From Gerris lacustris (Eukaryota; Arthropoda; Insecta; Hemiptera; Gerridae): DNA of 64,000 nucleotides. The number at the start of each line of letters is the position of its first letter. The stretch's first letter is position 1. The translations under genes and the position numbers were made by a program. The stretch is from contig OX578283.1 in NCBI GenBank assembly GCA_951217055.1, positions 32,325,760-32,389,759 of the forward strand, read 5' to 3'. Below are positions 12,260-22,894 of the stretch, piece after piece. The notes beneath the pieces were generated by a model. The model searched no databases and was not told where the DNA came from. It saw nothing but the letters and a program-made list of their open reading frames with translations.

Positions 12260-15200
12260 GTACATTATACTGTTTTTTTTTATATTAATCCTATTGTAGA
12301 CTGTGTGTAAATAAAGTATTCTCAGTTGTAGGTAGCTACATATGATTTCATCAATTTTTATGAAAATAATTTTATATTAAATTCGATTTTTTAAATGACT
12401 TATTCTTTTCTTGAAGGAAGTTTACATTTTTGGAATTTTTAACATTTATTATAAATTTATATCAGTATATTGAAAAATAATTAAAATACTTTCCTCTTAG
12501 TTCTTCTGCTTTACTATTAATGCTTTATTGTTATATTTGTTTGTTTATTGTTAGCAGGGGGCCTGCATATTTGAGTCAAGAACCACCTGTACTTCTTCAT
12601 CCAGAGAGGGTTGTCCCTTTATCACAAACAGAAAGGTTCGAAAAAACTTACCAGCCCAACGTAGCCCTTGCACCCAGGAAAAGTGAACAGGTATGTATGT
12701 TTATCTACCTCATCAATTTATTTTTATTTCTGTATCACATCAATCAATTTAAGTTCAAAAATTTTCCCTTGGTCTAAATTCTTATAATATGTTAGATAAT
12801 GGGCGGCCATGTGTTAACACAATAGCTAAATGCTAAAGCTGGTCAAAAACTACAATAGCTAATGTCAAAAGCTAATACAGGAGGCCCATGGTTCGAATCC
12901 CGGTGCTGGATTCTATTTTGCTCTGCCTGTCTTCCGTTGTTAATAATAATTATAATTTGATTTAAATTCAAATTTAAACTTTCCGTAGTATGAATACTAA
13001 TAAAAAATTAAAAATAGCTAAATGCTAAAGCTGGTTAAAAACTACAATAGCTAATGTCAGAAATTAAAGCATCGATTAGGTCACCTTTAAAAGATTCAAA
13101 TTTGTTGCTTCTAAAATTATAATAGTTTTTACAGACTTATATTGGTCTGACATATAATATAGGCTCTAGTTCTGCCACTATTGGCAGATGATGATTTTTA
13201 AAGGCCAAATGCTCCAGTGACAAATAAACATGAGTATTCTTTTTAGAGGGGAGATAACAGTAGACCAGTTCTTAATGAAGAAGTCACTAATTTTATTACT
13301 TTTATTAATAAAAGTTATAGTTGGCGGAGAAACATCACTCTATAAATAATGTTAGTTTAAAAAAAAAAAAAAAAAAAAAATCAGCTTGGACAATTATAGT
13401 AAATTCAGATATATAATAAAAGTAACAAATATTTTATTTACACTTAAGTTACAAATATTTCAGCATTTGAATGGAGATAGGGCTACCTATATATATACTG
13501 GAGATAGGAAATGGCAAGATCCTTTCTCCGTTTGCAATTAGTATAGGACTTGACACCTGCCGTAAAAATGCCGGGATGACACCCTTAACTAGTTGAAAAT
13601 TTAATGAAGTTTCCAAGAGGTAGGGGTAGGTGGCAGTGGGCAGGTGACAAGTGTGGGCACGACTGTCAGGAGCTTGTGGAATTGACAGAGGGTGAATTTG
13701 ATACTTTTGGAGGGGATATTTCCTACAGTTCAAATATCCAATACTGCTAGCTTTCAACCCCACAGAAAAGTTTGTGATATTAACTATCTACAATTTTTCA
13801 GATTTAACACCAAATGTAAAGCTATGATCTGTTTGAAATTGATTGAGTGGACTTAAATATTAGAGAATCAAAATTAAAGGTTTAATTTATCAAAACCCCA
13901 TAATTCACCACCTCAAAAATTAACTTTATATTCTTGAAGCCTTGATATCCTTTAGTCATCATTCCAGTTCGTTTACAGAACTTTTATCATGTCTCTCTAA
14001 TAACTATGTTTATGAAACTGGAACTTATAACTTTTATGTAGAATATCTTTATCCAATCAATAATTTTATTAGTTGATATAAATTATATCATATTTTTTTC
14101 ACACTCTTTTAATTTCAAATCCTGATAGTAATTTTTATGTTTTCTATAATTGGAAGATGACCATAATAAGAGATACCGAGATAGTTTGAGGAATGAGTAC
14201 TCAATATCACCTGCAACATTTATTGCATTCCGCCCTGGTAAATGTTTTACCTTTGTGGGAAATACACTATTTATCATTATTACACTATTTTAATTTGAAA
14301 TTTCTTGGCAATGGTATTATTCTTTAAAGAAGAATGTGATTTGAACTATTTATTTAGTCCTTTTATATTTTATTAATTAAAGTAATTCTATAGTCCTTTT
14401 ATGGGAAACTCATATACCAGTTTACTAAAAGAAATGATGTATAAAACCTTTTATAAAAATTACTTCTCCATTATTTATCCCATCTTATAAGAATTTGTAC
14501 TTTTACAAAATATTTCTTTAAACAATTTACTATTTTTTATTTATTTTTTTTTTAAGTTGAAACGAGAGACCCAGGAAAGGATAAAGAGGGAAGTTGGACA
14601 AATTATGAAGAAAAGCGGTCTTAGTTCCGACATAGAACTATCTACAGATACAGACGACAGCGCCTCTGATTTACAGGATTCAGGTATGTTATTACTTTTT
14701 TATTTCCTGATCGGTATCATTAAGTCATTACAGGATGGACCAATCTGCCACTTTAGACATCTATCAATGCAATCGCTAAAATAAATATGATGTGAAATGT
14801 ATAATGTTTCATTAAAACTTGAACACTTAGGACATTACAGGATAAATGGAACAACATGTTACACTTCTATCAGGGCAATCACTTGTGTAAAATGTCTCAC
14901 CTCTCAGGGATATAAACCCAGTTACTGACATTTAAACTTAGTTAACAATGAACACCTTAAACCTCTTAACCACATTAATCCTCTTGAATTTTAATTTTAT
15001 TTTTAATTATAATCAATTTTGAATTATTTTATATTGAATTCTCTTTGTGAGAAATAGATTAAAATAAGTCTGCTGAACCATGTAAAATATTTTTTTCTTT
15101 CTTTATTAAGATACATATTAATTTTTAAAACAAAGCTTGTACCTAGTTCTTAGTTGTTTTTATTATTTTTTTAATTATCTTAAAATCTTAAACAATATGT

Positions 15201-16902
15201 TGTTAAACAAAGTTGGTTGTTTGATTTAAAATATTGTGACACACTGAATCAAATTTTAATTTTTTGATCTGATGATGACCAATAAAAGTGAATTGTAAGT
15301 TAAAAGGATTCTTAAAATAACATAAAATTTAATTAACCATCACAGAATTGGCTTTTGATTTTATCTACCTTAATCGATATATAATATTTTTGTGATTTTT
15401 TTGGAGGATTAAAATTGCTAGTCTACTATGTTAGTGTATTTTATATGGAGATGAAGCTTGTAACGATTGTTATTGATGGTGTTTCTGCAGGTAGTGCTGT
15501 GGAGCAGGTTGCGGCAGTATTCGATGCTTTAAGTGATGCTAAGGAAACGACGAGGCAACGAGTTATCAGATTGGTGGAGAAACTTGCCATAAGGCTCGAC
15601 ACAGTCGAAGCTGAAAATAGACGGATCAGACTAGAAAATGATTCCCTCAGGGAACAGTTTTCCTTGGTAAGTTTCTTAATTATTTGTGTTATTTACTCCT
15701 TTATAGTAACACTAAATAAAAATAGATCAATGAGTCCCTGTTTTTTATTTTATTCTAAGTTAAGAACATTTTTATTTTAAAACCTATGGCTTATTGTAAA
15801 AAATATTATCTTAAATACATGTTAAGTTACACATATTATTATACTTTTTTTTCTAATTGATTACAAATGAATCAGACTTATTAAATATTATTTTCATACA
15901 TAATATCCATGAGGCTTAAGGTTCATTCCCTTGAAACAAAGTTCTATACATACATATTTGGGTTTTTTCCCCCTGGAGAGGTCAGAATGATTGCATTGAT
16001 ATAGGTGTGTAAAGTGGCTTGTTTTAACTATCCTATAATATAGATACAAAATTTAACCTTATAAATATATTTATTTATATAATAGCTTAGATTAGGTCAA
16101 CCAACAAAATACACATTTTTATTTTCCTACAAAAAAACACTGTATGACCAGACAATGAATATATTATTCAAAATTTTTCATATATTTCAAATTTATGTGA
16201 CAGTGGTTTAAAAAACAATTTTTTTCTGATAAATAAAGGAAGATCACATGTAATTTGGCATTTGTGATGTCAAGGAGAAATGGTTAACAATTTTTTTCAT
16301 TTTTCTTATTCTCAAAATTTTATTAAATGATTAATTTGGCTTGAAATGTAAGAATTTATCTTCATATATTAATAATGAATTTGATTTTTAACTCAAATTA
16401 AGGAGGCACACCTCTTCAAAATTTAAATTTTAATTTCTAGGTCAGCTTTTAGCATCCAGCCCATAATTTATATTATCAGCAATAGGTAAAGGATAGAACT
16501 TGTCAACGAGTCACACCGTAAACAAAAATCATACTCCTTGCAATTGGCTCTAATGCACAAGGCAATAACAGTAATTGTTAGTGATTAATAATTAGAATTA
16601 TAAAATCTTTAAGTACTTTACAATTGACCGCTTGTTTTATTTCTGCTTAGGTCGATATGGGAGAAAGTAAATTAATTAAAGCGGAGACCAAGAGCGAAAG
16701 CAAAGTAGAAGAAATGGAAACGGAAGATGTGATGGAGGAAACGACAAAAGAATTGGAGAATATGACGAGAGACGACGATGAGACAGAACTAAGTGAGAAC
16801 ACGGTAGGACTGGGTCACACTTCGGTGGTGAGGAGTAGCCCCGTATCGGTGATAACCTCACCCACCACTGTTATCAAGTCTGAACCCGACCTTACCGTAT
16901 AA
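11982..16902 (+). CDS. 3' five coding exons of an unidentified nuclear-type coiled-coil protein
   Basis: Five exons join in one frame: 11982-12259, 12558-12690, 14557-14683, 15491-15666 and 16651-16902. This gives about 322 codons with the stop at 16900-16902. Order of features: a lysine/glutamate-rich nuclear-localisation-like stretch (KKDEEPEGKKAK); a Tyr/Trp/Pro-rich segment (PPYDPYCYSWYDSW...PLWAPPVP); a polar basic helix with acidic SDIELSTDTDDSASD; an amphipathic leucine-zipper-like helix in the fourth exon (RLVEKLAIRLDTVEAENRR and on); and an acidic tail ending in IKSEPDLTV. Hydrophobic-K-x-E sumoylation-type motifs (IKAE, IKSE) occur in the tail. There is no signal peptide or membrane segment. 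A transcription or chromatin factor is my inference. I cannot name the family. The first exon begins at an acceptor, so 5' exons lie upstream and were not recognised. Confidence 0.8.
12558..12690 (+). CDS. Unidentified nuclear-type gene, second exon
   Basis: Begins GGGGCCTGCATAT and ends GAACAG before GTATGT. The acceptor is a tandem TAGCAG, so the exon may instead start at 12555, adding one codon (Ser-Arg in place of Arg) without shifting frame. Leaves in phase 0. Confidence 0.8.
12821..13059 (+). mobile_element. tRNA-derived SINE (family 1) with 47-bp flanking duplications
   Basis: In the second intron of the first gene. The B box GGTTCGAATCC is at about 12890. It is followed by the family's CTNTTTTGCTCTG middle and the tail ATTATAATTTGATTTAAAT...TTTCCGTAGTATGAATACT. 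A second full copy lies on the minus strand at 29291-29453. The body (12868-13010) is flanked by direct repeats at 12821-12867 and 13013-13059, 47 bp with one mismatch. That is much longer than a usual SINE target duplication, and it has replaced the expected A-box end. The element is therefore 5'-truncated or inserted into a pre-existing tandem. Confidence 0.75.
13060..14556 (+). other. Remainder of intron 2 of the first gene
   Basis: AT-rich intron sequence after the SINE. A modestly less AT-rich patch near 13480-13760 holds a minus-strand open stretch, but it has no recognisable domain. No RNA gene seen. Confidence 0.5.
13359..13380. repeat. poly-A tract
   Basis: 22 A inside intron 2 of the first gene. 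Confidence 0.95.
14557..14683 (+). CDS. Unidentified nuclear-type gene, third exon
   Basis: Preceded by a long T-rich tract and AAG. Opens with Leu-Lys-Arg-Glu, so the TTG here is an internal codon and not a start. Ends GATTCAG before GTATGT, leaving one base. Encodes a charged helix followed by an acidic Ser/Asp-rich stretch. Confidence 0.78.
15491..15666 (+). CDS. Unidentified nuclear-type gene, fourth exon (leucine-zipper-like)
   Basis: Acceptor TTTCTGCAG ends at 15490 and the donor CCTTG|GTAAGT follows 15666. Encodes the coiled coil, with Leu, Ile or Val at heptad spacing and many Arg/Glu pairs. No basic DNA-binding region of the bZIP type (no N-x-x-A-A-x-x-C/S-R) is visible just before it. 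Confidence 0.82.
16651..16902 (+). CDS. Unidentified nuclear-type gene, last coding exon
   Basis: Acceptor TTCTGCTTAG ends at 16650 and the frame closes with TAA at 16900-16902. Acidic, Thr/Glu-rich, ending in a Ser/Thr/Pro-rich stretch and IKSEPDLTV. Two hydrophobic-K-x-E motifs (LIKAE, VIKSE) fit the sumoylation consensus. Confidence 0.82.
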   Translation, partial: VDMGESKLIKAETKSESKVEEMETEDVMEETTKELENMTRDDDETELSENTVGLGHTSVVRSSPVSVITSPTTVIKSEPDLTV

Positions 16903-17330
16903 CCTTCTCGCCTCGGTTGTCCCGTAGCCATCACCTTGTGCACCTAGTGCATTTCCCCCTCCCGCCCCTCCTTTACTCTTCCCCCCTCCCCCAAATTTGC
17001 ACCATTTTTTCTCTAAATCTGTGATATTCGCTCGCCGTTTTTATTTATTTTTTTTTTTTATTTTTTTTGAAAAAATAAAAACTTTTATTAATTATTTAAT
17101 TTATTCTATTTTTCCTTCCCTTTATTAATTTGTTTGAAGACATTCAAAATGTCACTTTTCCCTTTTTATAATTATTTTTTATTTTATTTTTTTCTAATGC
17201 GAGTTAACTTTTTATTTTTGTCTCTTTGTTGGTGTGCCCAAAAAACAAAATTAGAAATTACTTTTTTTCTCTAATATATCTTGTGTACTAAGCACACCAA
17301 AAAAAAACTTTGTTATATAATAAAGAAAAA
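16903..17330 (+). terminator. 3'UTR and candidate poly(A) signals of the first gene
   Basis: Directly after the stop comes a C-rich stretch and then T-rich sequence. Canonical AATAAA hexamers occur at 17074-17079 and 17319-17324. Either could direct 3'-end formation, and more lie further on, so the true end is undetermined. Confidence 0.4.
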
Positions 17331-19754
17331 TTAATATTTAAGCAATACAAAAGAATATAATGTGTAAAATTAATTTTAACATTATCGATTGAAATTATAT
17401 ATATAGTATAAATATATATAAATTTACACTTGGGCTAGCTAGTCCCTCTCCTATGCCCCTCTGTCATGTTTTATATACACTGATTCCTTTTATGTTTTTT
17501 CTTGTTAAATGAGAAATAATAATAAGCTGGAGGACTAATTACTTATTTATTAATACATTTAATCAAAAACCGTGTTCATTATGAGTAAAATCGACTGCCG
17601 TCTTGAAATAATATGTTTGTACTTTCTCCTATAATTTTTTCTTTTCTGCGTTTGTTGTACATTTTATTAAAGAGTCCTCCTTTATATTAGTCTTAACTTT
17701 AGACCATCATTGTATTCATTTAAACATAAAAGTAATATAAAAAAGGAAAAATAAAATAATAATAAAGAATGTAATACATAATAATAATTATAATCAAGAT
17801 TAGGGTTGGGATTCCTTTTGTCCTTGATTATCTTCGTAATAATGCCGTTTTTTTAATTGTTTAATTTTTTTAAGGAATGCAGTGTGTTAATTTTTTATTA
17901 TTTTTTAAATTTTGTCCTTTTTTGTAATATTGGTTGAATTTATTTTTATCAAATCGTACTTTTGATTTTAGTTTAATTTTCTTGTTCTTGTAAATTTATT
18001 TTTTATTTATTTATTTAATTTATTTATTTTTTTTTTTTAAAAAAAAGCAGAAAACGGAACCAGTGTGTTTAATATTTAATTTCTTATTAATTTTCCAATC
18101 TATGACTTAGTATATTTTTAAAAATTTGATAAAAAATAGTTACAGTATCGTACTAAATTTTCGAGGCATATAAAGGAATGTACATATTTGGTTAATAAAT
18201 GGTTATGCTTGTACTGATTTAGCTCTAACAAATTTTTTTCAGTGTTAGAATTAATTACATATTTGATTTTAACTGGTAATTTAGACCTCTGAGATCTGGT
18301 ACGTTGGCATAACACTAGATTTTGCATTGAAGACCGCTTATAAAAGTATGTGAGGCTTGACGTTTGTCTTCCACTATTGATAGCATTGTCAGAGCATTAT
18401 TTAAAGTATTTTTGTTGATTTGTATCAAAACCTCAATGCTCAATATCCCTGATACCTCATGCCTGAGGCAGTGGAAGCGATAGTAAACTTCACACCTAAA
18501 GTGGTGGATTTTATAGAGCAATGGATCACTATTGTTTGTAAGAAGATATATTAATAAAATTTAATCAATTCATTTGTAAACTAGCATTTTGATTTTCCTA
18601 AAATTAGGTTGAGACCCTTTCCATACATACAATTTATATATTGCAGATTAAATTGATCAAATATAAATTAAATCAGTGCATGTATAACCAAACAATTTTA
18701 TCATTTCTGTAATCATTTTGAGAGGAAGAAACACAGAAACTTAATTTATTTTTTTAAACAAAACTAGAAAAAATAATCAGTTATTTGAGGAACAATAGAA
18801 TGGAAATAAACTTACTCTTTTCTTTATAATTAGGGCATTGGTGAGTTTAATTATTGTAAAGAAATTGTTGTTTTTTATTAACTCATAATATGAGGATTTT
18901 ACTATGAGTTAAATTTTTTGTCATGTTTTGTAAGTCCAATTTTTGGACTTTTTGTTAAATTTTTTGAAAAGAACTAATATTTTATTATAGAGTTATATTT
19001 ATATTTTTTTTTTCAAATTATCTCTATATATATATATAGAGGTAAATATATATATATATTTACCTTTTATATTTGTTTTTTTATGCTGTGTAAAATTGTT
19101 GACGTACATATTTAGCACTTAATCTGTTAATTAGGTTTTTTTCCCCCTCCATATTTTGTTAATTTATCACAATTGAAATTTACCCCCTCTACAACTAAAA
19201 GATGAAAGAAGCATCACTAGCAATAATTATCAGTTACTAACATTAAATAAATAGCAGAAATCGAAACTAATTTGGAACAAGATACAAAATGACAAGATGC
19301 AAAATAAAAATGACAGAGATACCACTAACTATGAAAAAGCATAAATAACTTGTCAACATCAAAAGTAAAAATATGACTGAGTTAAACTGACTCAGTTACT
19401 CACAACACTAACACTCACTCATTAACAGTAATAACTAAACTTTAAAACACAACTATCATAGTACTAAAACTAACTATTATATCAGATATGACTTACTTAA
19501 TTTATTTCTTTTTTTAAAAAACAACTAGAAAAATGTTATCAATATTTGTGGAACATTAGGAACTTAGCATAATCACTAACAAACTGAGACTAAATCAACC
19601 ATAATAAAAAAAAGTTCAATCATATGCACCATTACAACAACCAAAAATATATGAATATCACATCGAACAGAATAAAATGTATTATTTATACACTTTTTCA
19701 AATTTGATTTGGTTCATAAATTTTACACAGCATAATAGTGCCTCTCAATTATTG

Positions 19755-19756
<2 letters not shown>
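17331..19756. other. Very AT-rich DNA, possible extended 3'UTR
   Basis: Long T- and A-rich stretches with many AATAAA-like strings and small TA repeats (near 17397-17425 and 19025-19060). No exon, mobile-element end or RNA gene is recognised. It could be extended 3'UTR of the preceding gene or plain intergenic DNA. Confidence 0.4.

Positions 19757-19835
<79 letters not shown>
19757..19835. repeat. (AT)n microsatellite
   Basis: About 39 AT units. Confidence 0.97.
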
Positions 19836-19841
<6 letters not shown>

Positions 19842-21281
19842 ATGTTTAAGAAAAATATATTTGATATAATTTGACGTTGAGTTTTATATGCTGATTTCTT
19901 TTTTTTAAGTATATAAACATATTATTTTTTATTTATTTATTTTTATTATTACTTTATTTTTTCGTAGTTTTTATTGTATTTTAAAGTACAAATTTGTTGC
20001 AGTGTTCTTTTTTATCGAATACTGTTTGTGTAATATTGGTAGAAATGTAAATATGTAAATTGTTCTTACATTATTTTATTTTATTTCTTGTTTTATTTTT
20101 ATGTTTTTCTTCAGTAATAATTAATAATATATAAATATATATATATAAAATATATTTACTCTTTAGTCAGTCACTGTAAATGTTGGATAGAATTTTAGGA
20201 TCCTTAAAAAGAAAATAAAAACTTAAAAAGGAAAAAAATAAAAGAAAGAAACAATTTAAAACGTAATAATAATTATAAAGCATTTTTTTCTGTTTTAGTT
20301 AGTTGAATAAAAGATTGTTCTTGACAGATTATGTCATACTGGAAGATTAGCTTAATGCGGATCTTTAAACTTTATATCATCTGTCAAGTATATTTTATTA
20401 TTTAGCAAACAATACATTTATAATTTTTTATTATTATTCTTTACTTTATTTATTTATTTTGTTTGTTTTTTTCTTTCAAGATCTCAGACGTTTTTCTTTG
20501 TTTGAATTTGACAATTTAAAGAGATAAAATAAACAACAAAAAATATAATAAAAGAAAAAAATCTGAATATGTATTTTTTATTTATCTTTGGTGCTATTTG
20601 AGCTAGTTAACAGTTCATATTATATTTTTAATTTATTTCTTTTTTCTTTTTCTTGTTGATAACTTATAAATTTGCTTTTTTTAAAAAAAATTGCTGTAAT
20701 TTTAAAGTTATACAATATGTTTTGGTTTTTTTATTTTGCTCATGATTTTTGAAAGATATTTACCTACTTGAAGATGTTTAGAGCCTACTTTCTGAAATTA
20801 GGTGAAATTCTTGAAATTGAATCCATTAATGCGATCATGCTTAATGATGCTGCCTATGATCTGTACAAGTTTTTTTTACTGCTCACATCAGGAGCAGATC
20901 TTCCTTGGAATCTCTCCCAATTTAAAGTTCAAATTAAATGACTGTCCTAAAGGGTTCAAATTCCTTGATTTTGAACCTATAAAAATTTCCGATGTCATCA
21001 TCTGCATTAACTGGTAAAAATTATTATGGTTTCACCTCTTAAGCTCACTCCTGCATTGCACTTATAAAAGTTTTATTTTACAACCACATTGTAAACAACA
21101 ACAATTAGCCATGTTGAAAAATTATTTTAATTTTATATAAAAATCCATCTCAAAATGAAATAAATCTTCAAATTACCTAAAAACCAACGAATTTATATGC
21201 TCATTATTGATCGCACATTTGCTTCGGTGGTACATAGGTGTGTTAAATGGCTGAATCCATATGGGGCGTGTAAAAAGAGCT
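19836..21281. other. Very AT-rich DNA, no gene seen
   Basis: A plus-strand open stretch at 20802-21017 has no domain, start context or splice support. I treat it as chance. Confidence 0.4.
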
Positions 21282-21740
21282 TAAACCTTCTTACATAAGA
21301 TAGGATGTGAAGCGTTAGCGGAGGTCATCATTAAAGGTAGAAGGGAAAGTCTTTCTAATTGAAGTATTGTATTTATTTTCAAAGCCGCTTTCGGTCTCTA
21401 GGGATGATACCCTTTTAGAGGCCGAAAGCTGCTTTGATATTAATACATAATTTTACGCAGAGAGACTTTTCCTTCTTCCTTTCTTACATAAGTTCAAACA
21501 AGTGGTTTGACTCCACCATTCTAATTCTCTACCATGCTAGCTGTCTTGTTCATTTAAAAAAATAAATCATTATATAAATATCATCCTCAAAATGACATTC
21601 ATTAAATATTCTTCTTCATTAGAAGCTTTATTTTTTTGTCACAAATCATGATATAAAAAAACCAAATATTATGTACAACACGTCTTAAATGGAAAACATA
21701 TACCTCTTTAAATCATAGATTAATTATTATTTTATTTTAT
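21282..21740 (+). repeat. 459-bp duplicated block, copy 1 (contains a fold-back)
   Basis: Identical by eye over 459 bp to 22436-22894, in the same orientation at an offset of 1154 bp. Inside is an inverted repeat with arms of about 60 bp (21339-21400 and 21416-21478). Its inner arms, CAAAGCCGCTTTCGGTCTC and its near complement, match 19 of 21 positions. This resembles a fold-back MITE core. No ORF. Confidence 0.95.
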
Positions 21741-22029
21741 TTTTTTTATTTTATTTTATAATGCATAATGAAATAAGTACAAATCTTGATCAAAACAATA
21801 CATGCACAGCATGATAGCAATGACCTTACGGTCGTCTGCTTGAGTAGTGGCTATATGTTATAATCAATTGGTTAATTTTCAGCTATATAAATAAACAACA
21901 TCTAATAGATAGTTACTAAAAGCAAAATTAAAACAATTAAATCATCCATAAAAAAAAAAAAAAAAAAGACAAGAACAATAAAACATTAATTTCCCTATTT
22001 GTAGATTGAATAAATTGACTGTTACTAAC

Positions 22030-22279
22030 GCAATAAATTAATCTAGTAAAATTTAACAAATAAATAAACATGCAAACAATTTTTTCCTTTTTTCATGCAA
22101 AATAATTTTAATTAATTAATTTTAATGCAATAAATTAATCTAATAATATTTAACAGATAAATAAATATAAAATCATTTTTCCTTTTTTTCATGCAAAATA
22201 GTTAATCTTAATTTTAATTAATTAATTTTAAAGCAATAAATTAATCTTATAATATTTAACAAATAAATAAATATACAAA

Positions 22280-22351
<72 letters not shown>

Positions 22352-22360
22352 CATGCAAAA
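22030..22360. repeat. Tandem repeat of about 100 bp, three units, with an expanded poly-T
   Basis: Units start GCAATAAATTAATCT at 22030, 22127 and 22233 (periods 97 and 106). Each continues through AAATAAATAAA, a T-rich tract and CATGCAAAA. In units 1 and 2 the T-rich tract is a short TTTTCCTTTTTT type. In unit 3 it has become an uninterrupted run of 69 T (22283-22351). Confidence 0.9.
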
Positions 22361-22435
22361 CTGATAGAGATAACATTCTACTTACACTTGTGCAAATTAA
22401 ATAAATACAAATTTGGTCTATACAAACAATACAAC

Positions 22436-22894
22436 TAAACCTTCTTACATAAGATAGGATGTGAAGCGTTAGCGGAGGTCATCATTAAAGGTAGAAGGGA
22501 AAGTCTTTCTAATTGAAGTATTGTATTTATTTTCAAAGCCGCTTTCGGTCTCTAGGGATGATACCCTTTTAGAGGCCGAAAGCTGCTTTGATATTAATAC
22601 ATAATTTTACGCAGAGAGACTTTTCCTTCTTCCTTTCTTACATAAGTTCAAACAAGTGGTTTGACTCCACCATTCTAATTCTCTACCATGCTAGCTGTCT
22701 TGTTCATTTAAAAAAATAAATCATTATATAAATATCATCCTCAAAATGACATTCATTAAATATTCTTCTTCATTAGAAGCTTTATTTTTTTGTCACAAAT
22801 CATGATATAAAAAAACCAAATATTATGTACAACACGTCTTAAATGGAAAACATATACCTCTTTAAATCATAGATTAATTATTATTTTATTTTAT
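22436..22894 (+). repeat. 459-bp duplicated block, copy 2
   Basis: Apparently identical to 21282-21740, including all homopolymers I compared. Sequence then diverges abruptly (CAGTGGGATTC here, T-rich in copy 1). Perfect identity across AT-rich low-constraint DNA implies either a very recent duplication or an assembly artefact around the poly-T gap. Confidence 0.95.
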
